Shown: one piece after another, positions 1 to 7,247 of the stretch
Layout: every line of letters begins with the position of its first letter
Numbering within the stretch: the first letter of the stretch is position 1
NCBI GenBank assembly: GCA_002333095.1
Contig: DDBK01000174.1
Coordinates: forward strand, 646-11,829
Direction of reading: 5' to 3'
Length of the DNA: 11,184 nt
DNA from: Cellvibrionales bacterium UBA2034
Lineage (GTDB): Bacteria > Pseudomonadota > Gammaproteobacteria > Pseudomonadales > UBA7239
Position numbers and translations under genes: made by a program
The notes under the pieces: generated by a model
What the model was told of the DNA's origin: nothing
The model's input: only the letters and a program-made list of their open reading frames with translations
Databases searched by the model: none

Positions 1-69
1 GGCTTTGTCGCCGAGATCGAGGTCGCCAGGCCATTCTTGCACTCCATAGACGCAGGCAAGCCCGATTAA
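1..69 (+). CDS. possible 3' end of an upstream gene (partial, unrecognised)
   Basis: Frame 1 is open from the window edge and ends in TAA at 67-69. It gives a protein-like 22-residue tail rich in GTC, GCC, GAG and GGC codons (ending AGKPD). The reading is co-directional with the channel gene starting 54 bp downstream, which would suit an upstream neighbour. Twenty-two open codons can occur by chance, and a minus-strand frame over the same bases is also open to the edge, so this is a weak call. I do not recognise the product. Confidence 0.3.
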   Translation, partial: GFVAEIEVARPFLHSIDAGKPD

Positions 70-82
70 CGACCCTTGCTGC

Positions 83-117
83 TACAATTACCCAAGTATA
101 TTGTTTCAGCCGCGAGG
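83..117 (+). promoter_or_regulatory. possible -10 element and ribosome binding site of the MscS-family gene
   Basis: TACAAT at 83-88 resembles a sigma-70 -10 hexamer, placing a start near 95. No convincing -35 hexamer is seen 16-18 bp upstream. GAGG at 114-117 lies 5 nt before the ATG at 123 and supports that start. The promoter part is tentative; the ribosome binding site is more secure. Confidence 0.3.
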
Positions 118-122
118 CCCAT

Positions 123-2546
123 ATGACACATCGTTCTTTGCTAAAGCTATTGGTCGCTTTGTTTACTCTGGTGCTGCCTTCTCTATTGCCCGCACAAGAA
201 CCCACGAAAGTAACAGAAGCCGCTGCTCTATCCGTCTCAGCACAAAATATCTCACTGACACAAATTGCCGACCAAGCAGCCACTACCGAGAAACTGATCG
301 GGCAACTCTCAGGCATTGCCGTACAACCATTGGACCTGGAATTACTTGCAGACCAACTGACTAATGCAAGAAAACAAATACTGTCACTGCAAGTTGATGC
401 TGCCTCCCTGATCAATAATTCTAGAGCAAATATAGACCAGCTCAACGCCAACCAGAACCAATGGCGCTTTATCAATGAGCAACTACTCAAGGCGCAACAA
501 AGATTCAAAGCAAGAGCATCTGAACTGGAAAGCGCATTATCTCAATTAAGCAGCGAAGAAGATCGCTGGAAAATAATAAAAACACAGGTTGAAATAAATT
601 CCGAGTTAAATTACAAGGGATCTGACATAAACAACTCAATTAATAGCATTTATCGCGCAAGAAAATTTCTTACCGCACCCCTTCAAGAAACAATTAGCAT
701 GGACAAGGAATGCCAAGAGCTAATCAATATTATTGACCAGGAATTAATAGCCCTTAAAGGTAGTGAGAGCTATTTACGCGACAATCTTTTTAGAAACTTC
801 CAACATCCAATATGGGAAATGTCAGGGGAAGATTTAAAACCACAATCTAACAATGAACAATCGTTAAGCAACAAGGAAAAGTTGGCTATTTTTTACATGA
901 AACAAAATACCAACAGGATAGCCATTGTTTTTTCAATAGTTTTAATGGTAGGTTTTTTCATCTGGCGAGTTAGAGTTAACACCAAGCGAAAAGAAGAAAC
1001 ACAAATGGGATTGGCGATGAAACTCCCACTAGTGGATCGCCCTATATCAACCATGATAAGTATCGGAGTAGCCTCTGCAACTTTGATACTTCCAAATCCG
1101 CCACAATTGATTTATACCGGCATGTCTCTTCTTTTATTTGTTCCTGTCATCCGACTAGGGTTCCCACGGCTATTGCCTATAATGCACCCTCTTGCCTGGC
1201 TTGTTTCTGTTTTTTTTATTATCAACACACTGTCTATACATACCCACTCTATACCAGGATTACAAAGACTTTGGCTTTTAGTAAGCGCCACTATTGGGCT
1301 GATAGGCTGCAGCCATGCGTTAATAAAATTTACCGCTTCAGATGAAAGGAAGTCATTTGAGTGGCGTTTTTTACGTGCAGCAGTCTGGTTAGCACTATTT
1401 GCCACATTGGCTGCCGTAATAGGCTGTATTACCGGCGCAGTTTCATTAGCACAATTTCTTCTAACCGGCGTAGCCTACTCAGCTTATGCAGGCCTTTGGC
1501 TGGTGGTGGTGGCTGGCGTGATTGGCGATTTGATGACTGCTGCTATTTATATGCCGAGCAGCAATTCCAGCCTGCTCATCAGCCGCAACCGCATTACTAT
1601 TCTTCGCTTTATGCGCAAGTTAACAAATATAGTCTGCCTGTTCAGCTGGATAAACTTTGCATTAAAGCGTTTAGCTCTTCGCGACAGCATTGTAGACACC
1701 GCCCAGCAAATCATTAATAAAGACTTGAGTATCGGCAGTATTTCCTTTTCTCTCGGCGACATGTTGTCAGTCGCATTTACTATCTGGCTTTCTTTCAAAA
1801 TTTCACAGTTACTGCGCTTTGTGCTTGTAGAAGATATTGCACCACGTGCCAAATGGGCACGCGGCGTACCTGAAGCTGTTGCAACACTGACACAATACTG
1901 CATTGTATTGGCAGGATTCATGACAGCCATCAGCATTGCCGGCATTGATATGTCAAGACTGACTATTATGGCTGGCGCATTGGGCGTGGGTATCGGAATT
2001 GGCTTGCAAGATGTTGTCAATAATTTCACTTCTGGCCTGATTTTACTCTTCGAACAAAAAATCAAGCAGGCGGATATTATCCAGTGCAGCGGCGTTAATG
2101 GAAAAGTGGCGAATATTGGTATGCGCTGCAGCGTTGTGCGCACATTTGATGGAGCTGAAGTAATTGTGCCGAATGGGCAACTGGTTTCTGCACAGGTCAT
2201 TAACTGGACGCATTCAGATCAGGAGCGACGCATCACTATTCCTATCGGTGTTGCATATGGCACTGACCCCCAGCTGGCTATTGATACGCTGGTCAAAGTG
2301 GCGCAGGAAAACAGTGATGTGCTGGACGATCCACAGCCTGTAGCTTTTTTTGTGCGTTTTGGACCCAGTAGTATGGATTTTGAATTACGAGCCTGGGTCA
2401 GTAACGGCGAGATTATCAATGAAATCAATAGCCGACTTTGTCTGGGAATTTATAAACAATTTCAGGCAGCTGGAATCAGCATTCCTTTTCCCCAGCAAGA
2501 TATATATTTGCGGAGCATGCCTGAAGGCTTTGGTTACAAACCATAA
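123..2546 (+). CDS. large MscS-family mechanosensitive ion channel
   Basis: Predicted inner-membrane channel that opens under membrane tension to release solutes during osmotic downshock. Residues 1-24 look like a signal peptide (hydrophobic core LLKLLVALFTLVL, likely cleavage at LPA-Q). Residues about 40-260 are a polar, helix-rich, coiled-coil-like periplasmic region. About eleven hydrophobic segments follow between 265 and 645. The last is the MscS pore helix, with the glycine/alanine pattern MAGALGVGIGIGLQDVVNNF (616-635). Next comes the MscS beta domain (G-x-V, R-T-F-D-G, IVPN at 681-684), then an alpha/beta end with FPQQDIYL (789-796). At 807 residues it is far longer than MscS itself (about 286) and closer to the MscK/MscM-type large channels. 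The N-terminal region is not one I can assign confidently to a named domain. The ATG at 123 is supported by GAGG and by the signal peptide. It is the only clear plus-strand gene and is probably monocistronic. Confidence 0.9.
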   Translation: MTHRSLLKLLVALFTLVLPSLLPAQEPTKVTEAAALSVSAQNISLTQIADQAATTEKLIGQLSGIAVQPLDLELLADQLTNARKQILSLQVDAASLINNSRANIDQLNANQNQWRFINEQLLKAQQRFKARASELESALSQLSSEEDRWKIIKTQVEINSELNYKGSDINNSINSIYRARKFLTAPLQETISMDKECQELINIIDQELIALKGSESYLRDNLFRNFQHPIWEMSGEDLKPQSNNEQSLSNKEKLAIFYMKQNTNRIAIVFSIVLMVGFFIWRVRVNTKRKEETQMGLAMKLPLVDRPISTMISIGVASATLILPNPPQLIYTGMSLLLFVPVIRLGFPRLLPIMHPLAWLVSVFFIINTLSIHTHSIPGLQRLWLLVSATIGLIGCSHALIKFTASDERKSFEWRFLRAAVWLALFATLAAVIGCITGAVSLAQFLLTGVAYSAYAGLWLVVVAGVIGDLMTAAIYMPSSNSSLLISRNRITILRFMRKLTNIVCLFSWINFALKRLALRDSIVDTAQQIINKDLSIGSISFSLGDMLSVAFTIWLSFKISQLLRFVLVEDIAPRAKWARGVPEAVATLTQYCIVLAGFMTAISIAGIDMSRLTIMAGALGVGIGIGLQDVVNNFTSGLILLFEQKIKQADIIQCSGVNGKVANIGMRCSVVRTFDGAEVIVPNGQLVSAQVINWTHSDQERRITIPIGVAYGTDPQLAIDTLVKVAQENSDVLDDPQPVAFFVRFGPSSMDFELRAWVSNGEIINEINSRLCLGIYKQFQAAGISIPFPQQDIYLRSMPEGFGYKP

Positions 2547-2559
2547 ATATTTACTAAAT

Positions 2560-2587
2560 AAAAAAGCCCGCTGTTGCGGGCTTTTTT
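2560..2587. terminator. bidirectional rho-independent terminator
   Basis: A perfect 12-bp stem (AAAAAAGCCCGC paired with GCGGGCTTTTTT) encloses a TGTT loop. The GC-rich core is flanked by A6 and T6, so the hairpin carries a U-tract when read from either strand. It begins 14 bp after the channel gene's stop and lies 16 bp beyond the stop of the convergent minus-strand gene, so it can end both transcripts. Confidence 0.93.
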
Positions 2588-2602
2588 ATTTCATAGTGCT
2601 AC

Positions 2603-4255
2603 TTACAATTTACGGACATAAGCCTGCGTAAAAGTGGCATCATTGCCGAATAATTCAGGCACAAGAAATTCATCAGATGTATCAAAGCCTACCGCTTTAC
2701 CATCCGGGGATATAGTCGGGTTATTGGCATTAACTGTACCCTGTACACCAGCAACATCCACATTAGCCCGATCAAATGTCCGGGTAGTGTTGGTATAAAC
2801 GTAGGTGTCTTCAGTCTGGTTGCTGTCTATATTCCAGTACAAAGACAGCGGATCCGACAGCAGGTTATCTGCCGTGGATCGGAATGCCACTTTGTAGGCC
2901 AAATTAGTGCCAGCAATAACAGGAGCACGGTTGTCTGCCGCTGTATCATCACCCTGATCGGCCGCTGGGCCGCTAATCAAGCCCGTCACGCTATCCACCG
3001 GTGCGCTAATTCGTTTGACTGATTTGATCTCAAAAGCTGAACTGAGATTCTTGGGATCAATAGCCGCAAACTCCACCACAAATACATCCCTGTCGCCATC
3101 TGTATCCGCACCAGGAATAACATCAAGATCAGTCGCACGAGATTCAAACGCTATCATGTAGCTCTTGGTTTTACTTTTTCCACCACCGGCAATGGAAGCC
3201 GCACTGCTATCATCATCTGCTTCTGTTGCAATGGTATAACCACCGGTAGGCGAAACCGCACCCACAAGACCACTCAGCTGATACGTAGCAAAAAGCTTGC
3301 GATCATAAATAAAAATATCGATTGATCCATTGGGTTGCGTAGCTGGCGAAGTAACCAGATTCGTTGATGTGCTCTGGTACACCACAAAACGTCCATCTGG
3401 AGAAATAGCTGGCGCAAATGCACTCGTGCCCGATTCAACCAATGGAGCACCAGTTACCGGATCATGCGTAGCACTGATTAACTCGGTTTTTTTGGTTTTA
3501 AGGTCAACCACATATATATGTGTACGCCCCGTAGTCGTCGTCAAACTGCTCAAGTTGGTTGCCTTGGATTCAAAAGCCACCCACGCTTGTTTTGCAGTTC
3601 CAGCAATAGCAGGATTACTACTCCGCTCATTACCCTGCACCATTACCTTCCATGGCGCATCAATACTTAAAACTGGATTGCCATCTACATCAAGCTGGCC
3701 CGGTGTTACTCCATCAGCGCCATCAAGAACACCACTCAAGCGGTAAGTTTTTTTCTTGGCCACATCACGCAAGAAAATATCTACACCAGTGTTGTTATTA
3801 GCGTTATTGACAACATCGTTATTGGTGTCCAGGGTCAATCTATCCAGATTATTAGCCTGGGACTCAAACACCACCAACTTGCCATCGGAAGATATTGCCG
3901 GATTATTGCTGTCGGCATGGTTGTCATTATCAAACCAGCTGACTGCCACATCAGTGTTTTTTGCTTCTTGCCCAAGACTGTTCACACTGATTCTTGTAAT
4001 GGTGGACACACCGAGACGAAAGAAAATATCACGCGCAAAATTACTGTCACCAAATACCAGATTAGTAGCATCAGATTCAAACGCTGAATGCAGCCCACCT
4101 TTTGAAAGAGAGACATCTGCGCTAGCAGCATTCCCGACTATTTTTAGTGGCGTCACGCTAACCGCTGCAGTAGTGCCTGCCATCACAGCTGTACCGGGGC
4201 CAGCTGCTGCCAATAACACTGATACAGCCAATATTTTCTTGCTAAAAACTTTCAT
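2603..4255 (-). CDS. exported seven-bladed beta-propeller protein (PD40/TolB-like repeats)
   Basis: Unrecognised as a named gene, but its fold is readable. Residues 1-26 form a Sec-type signal peptide (K2, K6, K7, then a hydrophobic core, V-M-A before the likely cut at G27). The mature part has seven copies of a strand motif of the type FESxATNL at 59, 130, 228, 293, 370, 458 and 524. Each is followed by a second strand of the type RDVFVxDx at 75, 158, 245, 312, 389, 482 and 543. Four copies also carry NPAIS-DG or a variant (118, 214, 281, 512). This is the pattern of PD40/WD40-like propellers related to the TolB propeller. Blade 5 has DTDGDRD (384-390), resembling a calcium-binding loop. There is no cysteine. 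The last blade ends exactly at the C terminus. AGGAG at 4264-4268 lies 8 nt before the ATG. The gene follows the T2SS operon after 105 bp and seems to have its own promoter. Substrate or partner of the T2SS is an inference from position and export only. Confidence 0.85.
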   Translation of the reverse strand: MKVFSKKILAVSVLLAAAGPGTAVMAGTTAAVSVTPLKIVGNAASADVSLSKGGLHSAFESDATNLVFGDSNFARDIFFRLGVSTITRISVNSLGQEAKNTDVAVSWFDNDNHADSNNPAISSDGKLVVFESQANNLDRLTLDTNNDVVNNANNNTGVDIFLRDVAKKKTYRLSGVLDGADGVTPGQLDVDGNPVLSIDAPWKVMVQGNERSSNPAIAGTAKQAWVAFESKATNLSSLTTTTGRTHIYVVDLKTKKTELISATHDPVTGAPLVESGTSAFAPAISPDGRFVVYQSTSTNLVTSPATQPNGSIDIFIYDRKLFATYQLSGLVGAVSPTGGYTIATEADDDSSAASIAGGGKSKTKSYMIAFESRATDLDVIPGADTDGDRDVFVVEFAAIDPKNLSSAFEIKSVKRISAPVDSVTGLISGPAADQGDDTAADNRAPVIAGTNLAYKVAFRSTADNLLSDPLSLYWNIDSNQTEDTYVYTNTTRTFDRANVDVAGVQGTVNANNPTISPDGKAVGFDTSDEFLVPELFGNDATFTQAYVRKL

Positions 4256-4283
4256 GGTAATTGCTCCTGATGATGACCCAATC

Positions 4284-4312
4284 TTTATAGGCTTATGGAA
4301 CTATAAAAGATA
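4284..4312 (-). promoter_or_regulatory. candidate promoter with overlapping dyad upstream of the propeller gene
   Basis: On the minus strand TATAGT at 4305-4300 is a good -10 match and would place a start near 4293-4296. TATCTT at 4312-4307 and TATAAA at 4289-4284 are alternatives. No good -35 hexamer is correctly spaced, as is common for activator-dependent promoters. The inverted repeat TTTATAG (4284-4290) and CTATAAA (4301-4307) with a 10-bp gap is centred near the predicted start. ATAGGC occurs three times on the plus strand (4287, 4310, 4337). The promoter itself is inferred, not shown. Confidence 0.45.
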
Positions 4313-4344
4313 GGCATTACCGGAAGCTAACAACCCATAGGCAG

Positions 4345-4370
4345 AAAAATGTGATGCGCATCACATTTTT
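4345..4370. promoter_or_regulatory. CRP/Vfr-type operator in a perfect 26-bp palindrome
   Basis: Every base of the 26-bp palindrome is symmetric. Its core TGTGATGCGCATCACA (4350-4365) fits the CRP consensus TGTGA-N6-TCACA exactly, and flanking AAA/TTT extend the match over 22 bp. The centre is at 4357.5, about 62-65 bp upstream of the start predicted from TATAGT at 4305-4300. That is near the class I activator position of -61.5. The most likely target is the propeller gene starting at 4255. The right half overlaps the stop codon of gspM (4363-4361). It could also fold as a stem with a GCGC loop and T5 tail and act as a weak terminator, but the overlap with the stop codon and the AT-rich stem make that a poorer reading. 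Confidence 0.75.
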
Positions 4371-4879
4371 AAAGACAGCAATACCCGCGCGTCCACCACA
4401 CCTACCAGCTTGGCTTGCTTATCAATATCCAGCTGGTCCAACTGGATACCCTGCTGTTCCAATGCAGCCACCCAACGGATTAACTGATCAAACTCTGCGC
4501 CCTCTATCCATAAACGCAAGCCGGTTTCACCCTCAGGCTGGAAGCGCTTGAAAACAATGCCGAAAGGTTTGGCGGAAGTCGTTGCCCTGTTAATCAGCGA
4601 GGCATCTGGCGCGCCGGCGGCACCTGGCTGCACAGCAGCATTGGCCAGATTGCGGAGCTGCGGCAGATTAAGCTCGATCCAGCGGCTGTCTTCGCTCATA
4701 TCCTGATAATGCAGAATAGCGGCCTGCTGGTAATCACGCGTCCAGGACAAGGAAAAATACAGCAGCGTCAACCCAACGACAGCCGCCATGATTGCTAAAG
4801 CACGTTGATCATTGGTGGGCAAGGCTTCAAAGCGTTGGCGAAGCTTCTGCCCTAATGCTTTCACAGCGTTCATATTCAT
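4361..4879 (-). CDS. gspM: type II secretion inner-membrane assembly protein GspM
   Basis: Bitopic inner-membrane protein that pairs with GspL and stabilises the assembly platform. At 172 residues it has the usual length. A short basic cytoplasmic start (K8, K12, R14, R16) precedes a single membrane segment at about 26-44, followed by a periplasmic part whose C-terminal half (about 100-172) fits the ferredoxin-like GspM domain, with VAALEQQGIQLDQLDI typical of the family. The start overlaps the gspL stop in ATGA, which implies translational coupling. A second in-frame ATG at 4873 is possible. It is the last gene of the operon: no gspN follows, and its final two codons and stop lie in the CRP-like palindrome. 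Confidence 0.88.
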   Translation of the reverse strand: MNMNAVKALGQKLRQRFEALPTNDQRALAIMAAVVGLTLLYFSLSWTRDYQQAAILHYQDMSEDSRWIELNLPQLRNLANAAVQPGAAGAPDASLINRATTSAKPFGIVFKRFQPEGETGLRLWIEGAEFDQLIRWVAALEQQGIQLDQLDIDKQAKLVGVVDARVLLSLKM

Positions 4880-6144
4880 AGTTCTTTACCAATTTGCATA
4901 CGACCACTGATGCTGCCATCACTATCGTTTGCAGAGGAAATTCTGCCAGACAGCCCCAATTTGCCCAACGCCTGTTTGAGCTGGTCAAGTTGATCAATTG
5001 AGCTGGCTTTCAGCTCAAGCTCCAGTTGTCCCTGCTCGCTTTCATAGCGTAACTCTTCAATCGTCAGACCTTCGTGATCCGGTAAAGAATTGAGTGCCTG
5101 AACGCTGCTGCTGAATAATCTCGCAAACGAATTCTCACCCGCAGTATTAGCACCCTCCAACAAACGTGCTTCGAGGCGCTTGCGCGGATTGGTGACATGG
5201 CGCGCATCCGGAAACAACTTCCGGTATTGCTCCTCGGCAGATTTTTCCAGACGATTGGCGTGGTAATTGAAATACCCACCACTACCTATCTGCAAAGCCA
5301 GCTGCCCAATCCAGAGGAAGAGTGCCATCGCTGCAGCCATCTGCCACCAGGGTAATCGGCTGGACACCTGGCGGACTGTGAAACGTCCTTGTAACAGATT
5401 GATAGCTGATGCATTAGCAGGCAAAAGTGATGCCGCTAGCATTGGCACTACTGTAGCTTCCATAGCCACCTGTGTTTCGCCCAATGCACTGAATTCAGTT
5501 GATAATTGTTGCGCCAATAATGCCTGCTGTTCATTTTCGGCCTGAAATTGAATCTGCACATCACTGACGACTGATTCGCCCAGTAAAAAGTGGATCATGC
5601 TGGCAGCAGTTGCGTGATCAAATACAGCAGCAGCCTGTGAAGAATGAAACAGGACACGGTCGTCATGCATCAAAATTGACAATCGCCCATTACTGGCTGG
5701 CAACATTTGCGCATCAACATATATTGCTTTCAAGCGAAGATTTGTCTGGTCACAGATGTCCATCAATGACGCCATAATGGCAAGATCTACCACCAGCACA
5801 GGCCAACGACCGTCATCCAGACGATGCCCGACAGAGAGATGCACTTTCTCTATGTCATCTGCCAGCTGCTCCTCAACAACAAATGGCAATGCCTGTAAAG
5901 CCTGGCGCTGGCTACGTGCTGGCAATTGCACACAATTCAGGATAGCCAGTTCTCCAGGCAGCAATACGGTAACATCCATATCACCCTCCAACTGTCTGAC
6001 AGCTGCCTGTTGGAAGGCTTCAGGTAGACACAGAACCTGGCTATCTTCGCCGTCAGCTGGCGGCAAAAGACAGTATTCACATTGCCACTGCTCGACGGAT
6101 TGCCGGGCTTGCGGCCACAGCACGCGAATCACCAATTGCTTCAT
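4876..6144 (-). CDS. gspL: type II secretion platform protein GspL
   Basis: Inner-membrane protein whose cytoplasmic actin-like domain holds the ATPase GspE and whose periplasmic domain dimerises and binds GspM. Residues 1-260 are the cytoplasmic part, with the conserved ALPFVVEEQLADDIEKVHL (85-103) and INLLQGRF (248-255) just before the membrane. A single membrane segment lies at about 266-287. The rest is a helical linker and a small alpha/beta domain with EELRYE and LELELKA strands. The 422-residue length is normal. The start lies 38 bp after gspK, with AGGT about 7 nt upstream. It overlaps gspM by 4 bp. Confidence 0.92.
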   Translation of the reverse strand: MKQLVIRVLWPQARQSVEQWQCEYCLLPPADGEDSQVLCLPEAFQQAAVRQLEGDMDVTVLLPGELAILNCVQLPARSQRQALQALPFVVEEQLADDIEKVHLSVGHRLDDGRWPVLVVDLAIMASLMDICDQTNLRLKAIYVDAQMLPASNGRLSILMHDDRVLFHSSQAAAVFDHATAASMIHFLLGESVVSDVQIQFQAENEQQALLAQQLSTEFSALGETQVAMEATVVPMLAASLLPANASAINLLQGRFTVRQVSSRLPWWQMAAAMALFLWIGQLALQIGSGGYFNYHANRLEKSAEEQYRKLFPDARHVTNPRKRLEARLLEGANTAGENSFARLFSSSVQALNSLPDHEGLTIEELRYESEQGQLELELKASSIDQLDQLKQALGKLGLSGRISSANDSDGSISGRMQIGKEL

Positions 6145-6182
6145 TTACACACCTGCTTCATATCGCCCTACAGCAAACGGCA

Positions 6183-7247
6183 TTATTGACCATCTTGTTT
6201 ATCCTCACCATCACCCTCATCCGCCTGCTCTTCAGCCTCTTCGTTGCTGGATGCATCCTTGGCAGTATCTGTTGAATTGGAATCATCAATCAGCAGGGAG
6301 TTCCCCAACGAAAACCGCTGGCTGGTGTCACGTGACAACAAGCTGATTTCACCCGTTTGATCATCGCGGAAAAGTGTCGAGACCAGCCATACTTTCCTGC
6401 CGTTATACTCGACAATGACACGCACCTCGAAATATTCACTACTGACGCCCAACATGTCGACAATTTCCTCATCCTGTATGCCCATTCCACTAATGAAGTT
6501 GTCAGGTGAAGAATAGCCATTAAGCTGTAACTTGCGCTGTTCAATAAAAGACTTGAGTCGCTCAACAGTCTGCTCAGAGTTATCGGTCATACTGGCCAGC
6601 ACCGGCCCAGGTGCCGTATTGATATTAATCGTAACTGGCACAGGCAGCGCCGATAGAAATGGCTGCATACGCCGGTATTCTTTCATCTCGATATCTTTCA
6701 GCTGACGCATTTCAGATACGCTGCCAAACTGCGTATCACCAGCACGATACGGGTTCTTGTCAGAATCGTACATATTATCAGTGTCATCAGCATAGCTTGC
6801 CCACCGGGCTGCCATATCTGCATATGCAGGACGCACACCAAGATAAGAGAACATTTCTTTCAGGATGTTCACTTGAACAGGGTCAATAGCCCCATCTTCA
6901 GTTATCAGGTTGTTGAGATTGAAACGTGACTGCATATCATAAATGTCAATTTGTATTGATCCGCCTTCAATATCCATTTTCTGCCCGGCTACAGCCCACT
7001 TTTCCAGCAAATGGTCAACTCTTGACGTCTTTTTATCTTTTTCAATATCTTCGTTTAACTGCTGGCGAGCCCATGCTTCTCCTCCAAGCGCATACTCCCA
7101 AGCTTGCTGGGTATTAAAATGATTACCAGAACGTTTAACACCATGGTAAACACGCATGATGACTTCAGAACAGATCAATACGCCAATGGCCAGTGCTAAC
7201 AAGACAGTAATCACTGCTATGCCACGCTGAAATTTTATGTCTATCAT
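6183..7247 (-). CDS. gspK: minor pseudopilin GspK (tip subunit)
   Basis: Large minor pseudopilin that caps the pseudopilus with GspI and GspJ. The leader MIDIKFQRG is followed by the cut site and IAVITVLLALAIGVL. Position +5 is Thr, not Glu, a known GspK property that fits its tip position. Family motifs are DMQSRFNLNNL (104-114), YRAGDTQFGSVSEMRQ (167-182) and ININTAPGPVL (207-217). After the last conserved segment the chain ends in a strongly acidic, Ser/Asp/Glu-rich tail (about 320-354), which I do not expect in GspK and which looks disordered. The start overlaps the gspJ stop as ATGA. Like the other pseudopilins it needs a prepilin peptidase, which is not in this window. Confidence 0.93.
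   Translation of the reverse strand: MIDIKFQRGIAVITVLLALAIGVLICSEVIMRVYHGVKRSGNHFNTQQAWEYALGGEAWARQQLNEDIEKDKKTSRVDHLLEKWAVAGQKMDIEGGSIQIDIYDMQSRFNLNNLITEDGAIDPVQVNILKEMFSYLGVRPAYADMAARWASYADDTDNMYDSDKNPYRAGDTQFGSVSEMRQLKDIEMKEYRRMQPFLSALPVPVTININTAPGPVLASMTDNSEQTVERLKSFIEQRKLQLNGYSSPDNFISGMGIQDEEIVDMLGVSSEYFEVRVIVEYNGRKVWLVSTLFRDDQTGEISLLSRDTSQRFSLGNSLLIDDSNSTDTAKDASSNEEAEEQADEGDGEDKQDGQ

Noticed and set aside
1..49. Minus-strand open frame running off the left edge (GTG at 42, readable as a short protein N terminus; ATG at 47 in another frame)
   Set aside because: Only about 14 codons, no ribosome binding site at proper spacing, and it competes with a plus-strand frame that has a stop and better context. 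Neither can be settled without the sequence to the left.
1547..2200. 217-codon minus-strand open frame inside the channel gene
   Set aside because: Fully antisense to the conserved pore and beta domain of the MscS-family gene; its translation has no family features and looks like a frame shadow.
3756..4313. 185-codon plus-strand open frame over the propeller gene and its promoter
   Set aside because: Antisense to a gene with a signal peptide and regular repeats; low-complexity Leu/Ser/Thr translation typical of a shadow.
4345..4370. The palindrome as the rho-independent terminator of the gsp operon
   Set aside because: The stem is AT-rich and overlaps the gspM stop codon, where a terminating ribosome would block folding. 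The exact CRP core is a better explanation, though a minor dual role is possible.
5756..6346. 196-codon plus-strand open frame over gspL and gspK
   Set aside because: Antisense to two clear T2SS genes; Ser/Thr/Cys/His-rich translation with no domain.
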